DNA of 64,000 nucleotides, taken from the NCBI RefSeq assembly GCF_039533685.1, contig NZ_BAAATZ010000002.1, forward strand, positions 310,001-374,000, read 5' to 3'. How positions within the stretch are numbered: the stretch's first letter is position 1; each line of letters begins with the position of its first letter. Source of the stretch: Actinocorallia aurantiaca. Lineage in GTDB: Bacteria > Actinomycetota > Actinomycetes > Streptosporangiales > Streptosporangiaceae. A program made the position numbers and the translations under genes. Positions 1-8,017 of this stretch are shown here, one piece after another. Under the pieces are notes generated by a model. It did no database searches and was not told the DNA's origin. It saw only the letters and a program-made list of their open reading frames with translations.

Positions 1-2
1 GG

Positions 3-695
3 ATCGCCGGCATGCAGGAGGCGTCGCTGCGCGCGCTCACCAAGGTGGTCCGGGTCCTGCCACCTCAGCTGCGGGCCAGGGTCGACGCCCTGCGGGAGAC
101 GACCTTCTCCGTCGCGGCGTCCGGTCCGGTCGTCGCGGCGGGGGTGCTCACCGCGGTCGCCCAGGCCTGCCGGGACCGGGAGCGGCTGCGCTTCGGCTAC
201 ACCGCCAGGGGCTCCGCACCCACCGAGCGCGAGGTCGAGCCGCACCGCGTGGTCGCCCTCGGCGGACGCTGGTACCTGGTCGCCTACGACCTGACCCGGC
301 ACGACTGGCGCAGCTTCCGCCTCGACAGGTTGACCGGGCCGACCGCGACCGGCACGCGCTTCCGGCCCCGTCCGCTCCCGGCCGAGGACGCCGCGGCCTT
401 CGTCCAGGCGGCGAGCGGAGCCCCGGCCCCTTACAAGGTCGAGGCGCTCGTCCACGCCCCCGCGGCCCGGGTACGGCAGGCGGTCGGCCAGTGGGGCACC
501 ATCGAACCGCTCGATCAGGACACCTGCCGGCTCACCATGACCTCGACCTCCCTCGACTGGCCGACCCAGGCACTGGGCAACGTGGGCGCCGAGTTCGAGG
601 TGCTGGGCCCTCCGGAGTTCGCCGCGCACGTCCAGGAGTGGGGCGCACGCTTCACCCGAGCCACTAGCGTGCCCCAGAGGCCGTCCTCGCCGTAG
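3..695 (+). CDS. WYL-domain transcriptional regulator, 5' truncated by window edge
   Basis: The reading frame is open from base 3, so the N-terminal DNA-binding helix-turn-helix lies outside the window. What remains is the helical linker and the WYL ligand-sensing domain: a strand segment ending in RFGYTARG, the PHRVVALGGRWYLVAYD core that gives the family its name, then RSFRLDRL, and a C-terminal WCX-type extension to residue 227 counted from the first visible Met. Proteins of this family are cytoplasmic DNA-binding regulators whose WYL domain binds nucleic acid or small ligands. The ATG at 12 is not the true start, because conserved family sequence continues upstream of it. Family assignment is secure; its targets are unknown. 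Confidence 0.85.
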   Translation: MAGMQEASLRALTKVVRVLPPQLRARVDALRETTFSVAASGPVVAAGVLTAVAQACRDRERLRFGYTARGSAPTEREVEPHRVVALGGRWYLVAYDLTRHDWRSFRLDRLTGPTATGTRFRPRPLPAEDAAAFVQAASGAPAPYKVEALVHAPAARVRQAVGQWGTIEPLDQDTCRLTMTSTSLDWPTQALGNVGAEFEVLGPPEFAAHVQEWGARFTRATSVPQRPSSP

Positions 696-768
696 CAGGA
701 TTGCGACGATCAGCGGACCGGGGAAGCGGTCCGGGCGTCGAGGCGGTTCGCGGCACGGGAAAGACCCG

Positions 769-1602
769 TCAGATGACGTCCCAGGGTTCTATGAGGCGGA
801 GAGGGGTGCCGAGGGGGTCCTTGACGGCAGAGATGCAGCCCCAGGGGCATTCCACCGGGCCCGGGGAATGGGCCCAGCCGCCTGCGTCCTGTAGGCGCTT
901 CGTCGCCTTGTGCGCGTCGTCGACCGCGAAGTAGGTGAGCCAGGAGCCGTGGCCGGGGAGGTGGAGGGAACCGTCCAGCTCGACCATGTGGGGCAGGTCG
1001 CCGTCGGCCGGGTCGTCCAGGTCGTCCATGGCCTCGCGGGAGATGATCGAGGCCACGGTGTGGCCATCGGGGCGCACGAGGTCGCTGCTGGAGCTGGAGG
1101 CGGACGGGCGGTAGCCGAAGAGCTCCTGGTAGAAGGGCAGTGCGCGTTCTCCGTCGGTGGTGAGGAGTTCGTTGAAGATGAAGGTGCCGTAGCCGTTGAC
1201 GAGGCGCGTTCCGACGAGTTCCCGGCCCTGCCACAGGCCGAAATGGGCTCCATTGGGGTCTGCCGCCAGTGCCGCGCGGCCCCGGTCGCCGTCCTCGTAC
1301 GGGGGCCGGAGGAGGTGTCCTCCGGCCGCGTTCACTCGGTCGGACGTCCGTGCGCAGTCGTCGGTGGCGAAGAAGACCGTCCACTCGGGCCCGTTGGGCT
1401 CACCTGGGCCGTCGCCGAGGAGGCGGATGGCCGCCACCGGCAGGCCGTCCAGGAGGCACAGGTCGTCCTCGAAGGTCCAGCCGAACAGCGTTCCGTAGAA
1501 CTCCCGGGCCCGGTCGGGGTCGGGCACGCTCAACTCCAGCCAGGACGGCGTTCCCTCGGGCGGGTTGACGTCGACCTGTTCTCGCCACAGCTCCTCTTCC
1601 AT
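769..1602 (-). CDS. VOC (glyoxalase-fold) family protein, two tandem domains
   Basis: A 277-residue protein with two vicinal oxygen chelate modules. The first begins with PSWLELSVPDPDRAREFYG and the second with a related segment ending GERALPFYQELFGY, so it is an internal duplication as in the mycobacterial Cfp30B-type proteins. Such proteins bind a metal or a small hydrophobic ligand; no reaction can be assigned. I chose the ATG at 1602 (MEEELWREQ) because the frame open upstream of it is low-complexity and not family-like. It is transcribed divergently from the short-chain dehydrogenase at 1773, with about 170 bp between the starts that hold a repeated gccgtatcg motif. Family call is good, function open. 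Confidence 0.8.
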   Translation of the reverse strand: MEEELWREQVDVNPPEGTPSWLELSVPDPDRAREFYGTLFGWTFEDDLCLLDGLPVAAIRLLGDGPGEPNGPEWTVFFATDDCARTSDRVNAAGGHLLRPPYEDGDRGRAALAADPNGAHFGLWQGRELVGTRLVNGYGTFIFNELLTTDGERALPFYQELFGYRPSASSSSSDLVRPDGHTVASIISREAMDDLDDPADGDLPHMVELDGSLHLPGHGSWLTYFAVDDAHKATKRLQDAGGWAHSPGPVECPWGCISAVKDPLGTPLRLIEPWDVI

Positions 1603-1772
1603 CGGCCCATGGTCACAGGACACGACAGGCCGTATCGGCTGTAAGACGCCGTATCGCCGAGATTCCCGATCATCTCGTGACCGGTGTCCCGGCTTGTCGG
1701 GCGGCCGGCCCGGCCGGGAAGACGCGGGAAAGGCTGACACTCCCTGGCAGGTTTTGCGGGAAGAGTGGAGTC

Positions 1773-2678
1773 ATGAACGAGAACAAGATCGCATTGGTGG
1801 CGGGAGCGACCCGTGGGGCGGGGCGCGGGGTGGCCGTCGCGCTGGGAGAGATCGGCGCGACCGTCTACGTGACGGGGCGCAGCGGGGGCGGTAAGCGGTC
1901 GGAGATGGGCCGGCCCGAGACGATCGAGGAGACGGCCGAGCTCGTCACCGCGGCGGGCGGGCACGGGATCCCGGTCGTGGTGGACCACCTGGAGCGGGAG
2001 CAGGTGCGGGCGCTGGTCGAGCGGATCGACGCCGAACAGGGGCGGCTCGACGTGCTGGTGAACGACATCTGGGGTGGTGAGCTGCTGACCGACTGGGAGG
2101 CGAAGGTGTGGGAGCACTCCCTGGACGACGGGATGCGGATCCTGCGGCTGGCGGTCGACACCCACATCATCACCAGCCACTACGCGCTGCCGCTGCTCGT
2201 CAGGAACCCCGGCGGGCTGGTGGTGGAGATGACCGACGGGACGGCCGAGTACAACGCCGACCACTACCGGATCTCCCTGTTCTACGACCTGGCGAAGGTG
2301 TCGGTGAACCGGCTCGGGTTCGCCCAGGCCAAGGAACTCGCCTCGTTCGGGGGGACCGCGGTGTCGTTGACGCCCGGCTGGCTGCGTTCGGAACTCATGC
2401 TGGATCACTTCGACGTCACCGAGGAGAACTGGAAGGACGCGCTGGAGAAGGAGCCGCACTTCGCCATCTCCGAGTCCCCGCTGTTCGTGGGACGTGCGGT
2501 GGCGGCTCTCGCGACCGACCCGGAGCGGTCGCGGTGGAACGGTGAGTCGCTGTCCAGCGGGCAGCTCGCGCAGGTCTACGGGTTCACCGACGTGGACGGC
2601 AGCCGTCCGGACGCGTGGCGGTACATCGTGGAGGTCCAGGACGCGGGCAAGCCCGCGGACGTCACCGGTTATCGCTGA
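1773..2678 (+). CDS. Short-chain dehydrogenase/reductase (SDR) oxidoreductase
   Basis: A 301-residue Rossmann-fold NAD(P)-dependent oxidoreductase. The cofactor-binding glycine motif is visible near the start (LVAGATRGAGRGVAVALGE), followed by an Asn-containing strand (VLVNDIW). The expected catalytic Tyr region is less canonical than in classical SDRs: YRISLFYDLAKVSVNRL has the Tyr-x3-Lys-like spacing as YDLAK. The ATG at 1773 is chosen because the glycine motif then sits at residues 9 to 20 as usual, and a GGAG lies just upstream. Its 3' end overlaps the convergent WYL regulator by 10 bp. The substrate is unknown; this subgroup is annotated simply as SDR family oxidoreductase. Confidence 0.85.
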   Translation: MNENKIALVAGATRGAGRGVAVALGEIGATVYVTGRSGGGKRSEMGRPETIEETAELVTAAGGHGIPVVVDHLEREQVRALVERIDAEQGRLDVLVNDIWGGELLTDWEAKVWEHSLDDGMRILRLAVDTHIITSHYALPLLVRNPGGLVVEMTDGTAEYNADHYRISLFYDLAKVSVNRLGFAQAKELASFGGTAVSLTPGWLRSELMLDHFDVTEENWKDALEKEPHFAISESPLFVGRAVAALATDPERSRWNGESLSSGQLAQVYGFTDVDGSRPDAWRYIVEVQDAGKPADVTGYR

Positions 2679-3625
2679 TACAGCGCCCCCAGTCGTTCGG
2701 CCGACTCCTTCAGCCGGGCGCGGAGCTCCTGCGGCTCCAGGACCTCCGCCTCCGGCCCGAGCCGGAGCAACTGGTCGAAGGCGACGTCCAGGTTCTCGAC
2801 GGGCAGGACGGTGACGACCCACCCCTGCCCGTCGGGCTCCCCGGCCGCCGCGCGGGCCCGCTCCACGGCGGGCGGCTCGGCCACGCGACGCAGTGCCCGC
2901 ATCGCGCCCGGACTGAGCCGGACGGTGATCTCGCCCGTGAACAGCGACGCGACGAACCGGGCCGACCGTTCGGCCCACGTCCCGGCCAGGTCGAACGACT
3001 CGTCCCGTGCGAAGGTCGTCCCGGTCTCCCGCAGCGAGGCGATCCGATCCACCCGGTAGGTGCGGAACTGGTCTCCCACGGCCGCCACCAGGTACCAGAC
3101 GCCGCCTTTGAGGACCAGGCCGTAGGGCCGCACCGTCCGCTGCTTCTCCCGGTAGCCGATCTCGATCTCCCGATCCGTCCAGACGGCACGGGCCAGCTCC
3201 ACCAGCAGCGGAGGCGGCTCCGCGTCGGTCCACCAGCCGGGAATGTCCAGATGGAACCTCCGGCTCGTCCGGCCCGGCGCGCCCCGGAACGGCTCGGGCA
3301 GCGCGGCGAGCAGCTTCAGCCGCGTCGAGGCCACCACGTCGGCCAACCCCATCTGGTCAGCGGGCCCGTCCAGCCCCGCCAGGAACAGCGCCTCCGCCTC
3401 GTCCCGCGTGATCCCCGTCAACCGGGTCCGGAACCCCCCGACAAGCCGATACCCCCCATGCCGCCCCTGGTCCGCATAAACCGGAATCCCCGCCTCGGCC
3501 AGCGCCAGCATGTCCCGGTAGACCGTCCGCTCGGACACCTCCAGCTCGCCGGCCAGCTCGCCGGCCGTCATAGAGCCGCGCGACTGGAGCAGCAACACCA
3601 GGGAGATCAGACGGGCGGCACGCAC
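2669..3625 (-). CDS. YafY-type HTH/WYL transcriptional regulator
   Basis: A full-length (318 aa) member of the helix-turn-helix 11 plus WYL family. Residues 1 to about 60 form the DNA-binding domain, with a recognition helix around ELEVSERTVYRDMLAL. The middle WYL domain contains RPYGLVLKGGVWYLVAAV and FRTYRVDRIASL, and the C-terminal WCX extension ends at residue 318. These proteins often repress or activate an adjacent oxidoreductase. Its convergent neighbour is the SDR gene ending at 2678, with a 10-bp overlap, so co-regulation is possible but not shown. Its promoter must lie in the 295-bp gap before ask. The effector is unknown. Confidence 0.88.
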   Translation of the reverse strand: MRAARLISLVLLLQSRGSMTAGELAGELEVSERTVYRDMLALAEAGIPVYADQGRHGGYRLVGGFRTRLTGITRDEAEALFLAGLDGPADQMGLADVVASTRLKLLAALPEPFRGAPGRTSRRFHLDIPGWWTDAEPPPLLVELARAVWTDREIEIGYREKQRTVRPYGLVLKGGVWYLVAAVGDQFRTYRVDRIASLRETGTTFARDESFDLAGTWAERSARFVASLFTGEITVRLSPGAMRALRRVAEPPAVERARAAAGEPDGQGWVVTVLPVENLDVAFDQLLRLGPEAEVLEPQELRARLKESAERLGALYQR

Positions 3626-3920
3626 ATCAGAGAACCTAGGGACCGCAGGGAGGACTGTCGATCCTGGACGCCTTCACGCCGAGGTGATCGTCCACAGAAG
3701 ATAGACATTTCTTACTTCCATGGGATTTTCAGAAGTGTGACCTGCCCGCCGGAGGAATTCCCGGTCAGGGCGGGGGCGGCGTCGGGTCGTCCGGATCCGT
3801 GCAGGTCAGGGCGGATCGGCCTGGTGGGTGTGGGGGATAACCAGATGAAAGGTCTCGGGACGGCCTCGATAGACTCGACGGGTCAAGCTATACCCCCGAT
3901 CTACTGAGGAGCGCCCTACC
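3626..3920. other. Divergent intergenic region between WYL regulator and ask
   Basis: This stretch holds the outward promoters of the WYL regulator (minus) and of ask-asd (plus). There is an AT-richer patch around 3695 to 3735, unusual for this GC-rich window, and a GAGGA ribosome binding site at 3906 to 3910 before the GTG start of ask. I see no riboswitch fold, attenuator peptide or clear -35/-10 pair. Confidence 0.4.
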
Positions 3921-5189
3921 GTGGCTCTAGTCGTGCAGAAGTACGGCGGCTCCTCCGTCGCTGATGCCGAATGCGTCAAGCGGGTGGCCCAGCGCATCGT
4001 TGCCACCAAGCAGGCGGGGAACGACGTGGTGGTCGTCGTTTCCGCGATGGGCGACACGACGGATGAGTTGATCGACCTGGCCCAGGAAGTCTCTCCGCTG
4101 CCTCCGGCGCGGGAGCTGGACATGCTGCTCACCGCGGGTGAGCGGATCTCCATGGCGGTGCTCGCCATGGCGATCGCCAACCTGGGGCACGAGGCCAAAT
4201 CGTTCACCGGCTCGCAGGCCGGTGTGATCACGGACAGCTTCCACGGTAAAGCGAAGATCATCGATGTGACGCCCGGGCGCCTCCGGAGCGCGCTCGAGGG
4301 CGGATCGATCTGCATCGTCGCGGGGTTCCAGGGGGTGTCGCAGGACACCAAGGACATCACCACGCTGGGACGCGGCGGGTCCGACACCACGGCCGTCGCG
4401 CTGGCCGCGGCGCTGAACGCCGACGTCTGCGAGATCTACACTGACGTCGACGGCGTCTTCACGGCCGACCCGCGGATCGTCCCGGCCGCGCAGCAGATCC
4501 CGAAGATCTCCTACGAGGAGATGCTGGAACTGGCCGCTTCGGGGGCGAAGATCCTGCATCTGCGGTGCGTGGAGTACGCGCGCCGCTACAACATTCCGAT
4601 CCACGTACGGTCCTCGTTCAGCCAGAAGGAAGGCACGTGGGTCGTCGCGAGCACTGAGGGGACCGAGGTGGAACACGCGATCATCTCCGGCGTCGCGCAC
4701 GACCGGAGCCAGGCCAAGCTCACCGTGGTGGGCGTGCCGGACAAGGTCGGAGAGGCCGCCGCGATCTTCCGGCTGGTGGCCGAGGCCGAGATCAACCTGG
4801 ACATGGTCGTGCAGAACGTGTCCGCCGCCTCGACCGGCAAGACCGACATCTCCTTCACCCTGCCGGCCACGGACGGGCAGAGCGCGCTGGCCGCGCTGAA
4901 CAAGGCGCAGGAGGAGATCGGCTTCGAGTCGCTGCGGTTCGACGACCGCATCGGCAAGATCTCCCTGGTGGGCGCCGGAATGCGGGCCCACCCCGGTGTC
5001 TCGGCCACGCTCTTCGGCGCGCTCGCCGACGCGGGCGTCAACATCGAGATGATCTCCACCTCGGAGATCCGGATCTCGGTGATCGTCGATCAGGACGACG
5101 TCGACACCGCGGTCCATGCCGTCCACAGAGCTTTCGACCTCGACGCCGACCAGGTCGAGGCAGTCGTATACGGAGGTACCGGCCGATGA
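3921..5189 (+). CDS. ask: Aspartate kinase (alpha subunit)
   Basis: Phosphorylates L-aspartate with ATP, the first step to lysine, diaminopimelate, methionine and threonine. The 422-residue protein starts at a GTG with the family signature VVQKYGGSSVAD at residues 4 to 15. The amino-acid kinase domain runs to about residue 250 and includes the catalytic-loop sequences TAGERISMA and TLGRGGSDTTAVALAAAL. Two ACT domains follow (from about 265), expected to bind feedback effectors such as lysine and threonine. Length fits actinobacterial LysC. It overlaps asd by an ATGA, so both are translated from one message. An in-frame internal start for a separate beta subunit is described in its own entry. 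Confidence 0.97.
   Translation: MALVVQKYGGSSVADAECVKRVAQRIVATKQAGNDVVVVVSAMGDTTDELIDLAQEVSPLPPARELDMLLTAGERISMAVLAMAIANLGHEAKSFTGSQAGVITDSFHGKAKIIDVTPGRLRSALEGGSICIVAGFQGVSQDTKDITTLGRGGSDTTAVALAAALNADVCEIYTDVDGVFTADPRIVPAAQQIPKISYEEMLELAASGAKILHLRCVEYARRYNIPIHVRSSFSQKEGTWVVASTEGTEVEHAIISGVAHDRSQAKLTVVGVPDKVGEAAAIFRLVAEAEINLDMVVQNVSAASTGKTDISFTLPATDGQSALAALNKAQEEIGFESLRFDDRIGKISLVGAGMRAHPGVSATLFGALADAGVNIEMISTSEIRISVIVDQDDVDTAVHAVHRAFDLDADQVEAVVYGGTGR
4668..5189 (+). CDS. Probable internal in-frame start: aspartate kinase beta subunit
   Basis: In Corynebacterium and relatives the lysC gene encodes alpha and beta subunits from one frame, the beta start lying near codon 250. Here codon 250 is a GTG (4668), preceded at 4654 to 4661 by a purine-rich ctgagggg that can serve as a ribosome binding site. 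The peptide starting there, VEHAIISGVAHDRSQAKLTV, corresponds to the start of the known corynebacterial beta subunit and leaves just the two ACT domains (173 aa). The homologous position is established knowledge; actual use of this start here is inference. Confidence 0.6.
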   Translation: MEHAIISGVAHDRSQAKLTVVGVPDKVGEAAAIFRLVAEAEINLDMVVQNVSAASTGKTDISFTLPATDGQSALAALNKAQEEIGFESLRFDDRIGKISLVGAGMRAHPGVSATLFGALADAGVNIEMISTSEIRISVIVDQDDVDTAVHAVHRAFDLDADQVEAVVYGGTGR

Positions 5190-6241
5190 GCCGCAAGCCC
5201 ACCCTGGCCGTCGTCGGCGCCACCGGTGCCGTCGGCACCGTCATGCTCGACATCCTGTCGACCCGCGAGGACGTCTACGGCGAGATCCGCCTCATCGCCT
5301 CGCCCCGCTCGGCCGGCAAGAAGCTGACCGTCCGCGGCGAGGAGGTCGTCGTCCAGGCGCTGGCCCCTGAGGTCTTCGACGGCGTCGACATCGCGATGTT
5401 CGACGTGCCGGACGAGGTGTCCGCGCAGTGGGCGCCGATCGCCGCCGAGCGCGGCGCGGTCGCCGTCGACAACTCCGGAGCTTTCCGGATGGACCCGGAC
5501 GTCCCGCTGGTCGTCCCCGAGGTGAACCCGGACGCCGCCCTGGCCCGTCCGAAGGGGATCATCTCCAACCCGAACTGCACGACCCTGTCGATGATCGTCG
5601 CGATGGGGGCGCTGCACCGCAGGTACGGGCTCTCCGAGCTCGTCGTCGCCTCCTACCAGGCCGCGTCCGGCGCGGGCCAGGAGGGCATCGACACCCTGTA
5701 CTCGCAGCTGGAGAAGGTCGCGGGCAACCGCGAGCTCGGCCAGCGCGCGGGCGACGTGCGGGCCGCCGTCGGCACCGAGGGGCCGTTCCCGGCCCCGCTG
5801 GCGCTGAACGTCGTGCCGTGGGCGGGTTCCCTCAAGGACGGCGGCTGGTCGTCGGAGGAGCTCAAGGTCCGCAACGAGTCCCGCAAGATCCTCGGCCTGC
5901 CCGGCCTGAAGGTCAGCGCGACCTGCGTGCGCGTCCCCGTCGTCACCACCCACTCGCTGGCCGTGCACGCGGTCTTCGAGCGGGAGGTCGACCAGGCCGA
6001 GGCGCAGGCCGTCCTGGCCTCCGCGCCGGGCGTCGTGCTCAGCGACGACCCCGCCGCGCACGAGTTCCCGACCCCGAACGACGTCGTCGGCACCGACCCC
6101 ACCTGGGTCGGCCGGGTCCGCCGCTCCCTGGACGACCCCAAGGCCCTCGACCTGTTCCTGTGCGGCGACAACCTGCGCAAGGGCGCCGCGCTGAACACCG
6201 CCCAGATCGCCGAGCTCGTCGCGACGGAATTCACCGCCTGA
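5186..6241 (+). CDS. asd: Aspartate-semialdehyde dehydrogenase
   Basis: Reduces aspartyl phosphate, the product of the preceding kinase, to aspartate semialdehyde with NADPH. The 351-residue protein has the N-terminal Rossmann motif VVGATGAVGTVMLDIL at residues 8 to 23, the nucleophilic cysteine in SNPNCTTLSMI (about residue 130), and a C-terminal DNLRKGAALNTAQIAELV. Length matches the family (about 340 to 360). The ATG overlaps the ask stop codon and has a strong CGGAGG at 5171 to 5176. A hairpin terminator closes the operon at 6257 to 6286. Confidence 0.97.
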   Translation: MSRKPTLAVVGATGAVGTVMLDILSTREDVYGEIRLIASPRSAGKKLTVRGEEVVVQALAPEVFDGVDIAMFDVPDEVSAQWAPIAAERGAVAVDNSGAFRMDPDVPLVVPEVNPDAALARPKGIISNPNCTTLSMIVAMGALHRRYGLSELVVASYQAASGAGQEGIDTLYSQLEKVAGNRELGQRAGDVRAAVGTEGPFPAPLALNVVPWAGSLKDGGWSSEELKVRNESRKILGLPGLKVSATCVRVPVVTTHSLAVHAVFEREVDQAEAQAVLASAPGVVLSDDPAAHEFPTPNDVVGTDPTWVGRVRRSLDDPKALDLFLCGDNLRKGAALNTAQIAELVATEFTA

Positions 6242-6256
6242 CCTGCTGGTCCGCAC

Positions 6257-6286
6257 GGCCCGGTCCCCGTCTTCGGGGGCCGGGCC
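6257..6286 (+). terminator. Hairpin terminator after asd
   Basis: Inverted repeat ggcccgg-t-ccccg / cgggg-g-ccgggcc around the loop tctt, 16 bp after the asd stop. There is no long T-tract, as is usual in very GC-rich actinomycetes. Confidence 0.7.
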
Positions 6287-6355
6287 GTCGGCGTTCAAGG
6301 AATGTCAGTGGCTCTTCGTAGGCTCGGGACACCCCCCGATCAAGGAGAAGTGGAA

Positions 6356-7783
6356 TTGAGCGCGCAGACGGACTACCTGGAGCTCTCGGAGGACGGCGGC
6401 AGCGCCCACAAGTTCTACGAGGTGGTGCGGTCCGGCAGCCGGGTGACGATCACGTACGGGCGGATCGGCACGCCGGGGCAGGCCAAGACCACCGAGTTCG
6501 CGACCGAGGCCAAGGCGGTCGCCGCCGCCGCGAAGAAGGTCGGGGAGAAGGTCCGCAAGGGGTACGCGCCGGCCGTCCGCGGGGTGCGGCAGGCGAGGTC
6601 GGTGACGCGGCGGCCGGTCGCCAGCACCCGCTCCACCGCCCGGCAGGCGCCCGTCCTGTGGCGTTTCGCCAGCGGAGCCCCGGCGTTCGGGATCTTCGTG
6701 GACGAGGAGCGCTGCTGGGTCGGCAACGAGCGGGGCGACGTCTTCACCGTGCTGCACGACGGCACGGTCTCGGGCCGGTTCCGCCTGCCCGACGGGGTGA
6801 AGTGCATCGTCGCCGACGACTTCTGGATCTACGCGGGTTGCGACGACGGCAAGGTGTACGACCTCAGCGGCAAGATCCCCCGCGTCGCGTACGAGATCGC
6901 GCAGGACGTCGACATCTACTGGCTCGACATCCACGACGGCACGCTCGGCGTCTCCGACGTGCAGGGGCGGGTCACCACGATCGACCACGAGGACGAGTTC
7001 CAGTGGGCCCGCAACAACGAGGGCGACTCGGCCTGGATGGTGCGGTGCGACACCGACGCCGTCTACTACGGCGACTCGTGGGGCGTCACCCGCTTCGACG
7101 CCGGTGACGGCACCCCGCTCTGGCGCAGGGAGCTGCGGGGCTCCGTGCTGTTCGGCTGGCAGGAGCGCGACTCGGTCTACGCCGGGACGAGCCGCAACGA
7201 GGTCCACCAGCTGGCCAAGGACACCGGCGCGGCCGAGGCGGTCTACCGCTGCGACGCCACCGTCTACTCCTGCGCCACCGCTCCCGACGGGCGCTACGTC
7301 TTCGCGGGCGACAGCGCCTCCTCGATCTACTGCTTCGACCAGTCGGGAAACCGCCTGTGGAAGCTCGGCACCGGCTGCGGTTCGGCGTTCTCGATGCAGT
7401 ACCTCGACGGCCGCCTCTACATCGTCACCACGAACGGCACCCTGGCCTGCATCGACGCCACCGAGCAGGCGATCCTGGACGCCCAGCAGGGCACCCTGCC
7501 CCAGGCCCGCGACGTCAAGGCGGCGGCCTCGCTCCCCACGGTCGAGCCCACCGTCACCCTGGAGACGGCCGGCGCGGACGAGGACGGCATCGTCGTGGAG
7601 TGCTACCAGGACGGCTCCCGCCTGCGCGTCCGCGTCGTCTCCTCCGGCTTCGACGACACCTGGCGCGTGCAGTTCCCCAAGGAGATCCGCGAGCCCGGCG
7701 CCCGCTACCTCGTCGAGGGCGTCCGCCCCTCCGGCCGGGGCGGCTTCTACCGCGCCTACGGCGACATCCGCCGCCTCCGCTGA
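6356..7783 (+). CDS. WGR-domain protein with C-terminal PQQ-like beta-propeller
   Basis: Residues 1 to about 75 form a WGR domain (YLELSEDGGSAHKFYEVV ... TYGRIGTPGQAKTTEF), a fold otherwise found in PARPs and in bacterial MolR-type and polymerase-associated proteins, usually linked to nucleic acid or DNA-damage functions. From about residue 95 to 400 there are repeated strand units ending in Trp/Tyr (VWVGNERGDVFTVLHDG, IYAGCDDGKVYDLSGK, VYAGTSRNEVHQLAKDTG, VFAGDSASSIYCFDQSG), typical of a PQQ/WD-like propeller. The TTG at 6356 is preferred because AAGGAG (6342 to 6347) lies 8 nt upstream; longer frames start at 6302 or 6350. No signal peptide, so probably cytoplasmic. Function unknown; stands alone. 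Confidence 0.85.
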   Translation: MSAQTDYLELSEDGGSAHKFYEVVRSGSRVTITYGRIGTPGQAKTTEFATEAKAVAAAAKKVGEKVRKGYAPAVRGVRQARSVTRRPVASTRSTARQAPVLWRFASGAPAFGIFVDEERCWVGNERGDVFTVLHDGTVSGRFRLPDGVKCIVADDFWIYAGCDDGKVYDLSGKIPRVAYEIAQDVDIYWLDIHDGTLGVSDVQGRVTTIDHEDEFQWARNNEGDSAWMVRCDTDAVYYGDSWGVTRFDAGDGTPLWRRELRGSVLFGWQERDSVYAGTSRNEVHQLAKDTGAAEAVYRCDATVYSCATAPDGRYVFAGDSASSIYCFDQSGNRLWKLGTGCGSAFSMQYLDGRLYIVTTNGTLACIDATEQAILDAQQGTLPQARDVKAAASLPTVEPTVTLETAGADEDGIVVECYQDGSRLRVRVVSSGFDDTWRVQFPKEIREPGARYLVEGVRPSGRGGFYRAYGDIRRLR

Positions 7784-7904
7784 CCGCCGCCGGTCGAGGG
7801 CACGGGATTCTCGGTTCTCCGGCGGTCCCGTCGCCGACGGCGAACGGCATCAGGCGAGCCGCCTGCTGCCGCAGGGCTGCCGGCGAAGCTCTCCGGTCTG
7901 CGGT

Positions 7905-7924
7905 GATGTTCCACGTGGAACATC
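7905..7924. promoter_or_regulatory. Perfect 20-bp palindrome resembling a parS (ParB) site
   Basis: The sequence gatgttccac-gtggaacatc is a perfect inverted repeat. Its central 16 bases differ from the widespread ParB consensus TGTTTCACGTGAAACA only by a symmetric T to C / A to G change. It lies in the 234-bp gap before the S9 peptidase gene. It could be chromosomal parS, or alternatively the operator of an unlinked regulator. Confidence 0.5.
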
Positions 7925-8017
7925 GTGTGGCGGCCCGAACAGGGGCCGGGCCGTCGCACGGGATCAGCCTGTGGCTGAAGACACGATTCACCGGTTCGAG
8001 TGGGATAGACAGGACTC

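Noticed and set aside
1628..1657. Direct repeat gccgtatcg between the VOC and SDR genes as an operator
   Set aside because: Nine bases in direct orientation without symmetry or a linked regulator site is weak; noted only in the gene entry.
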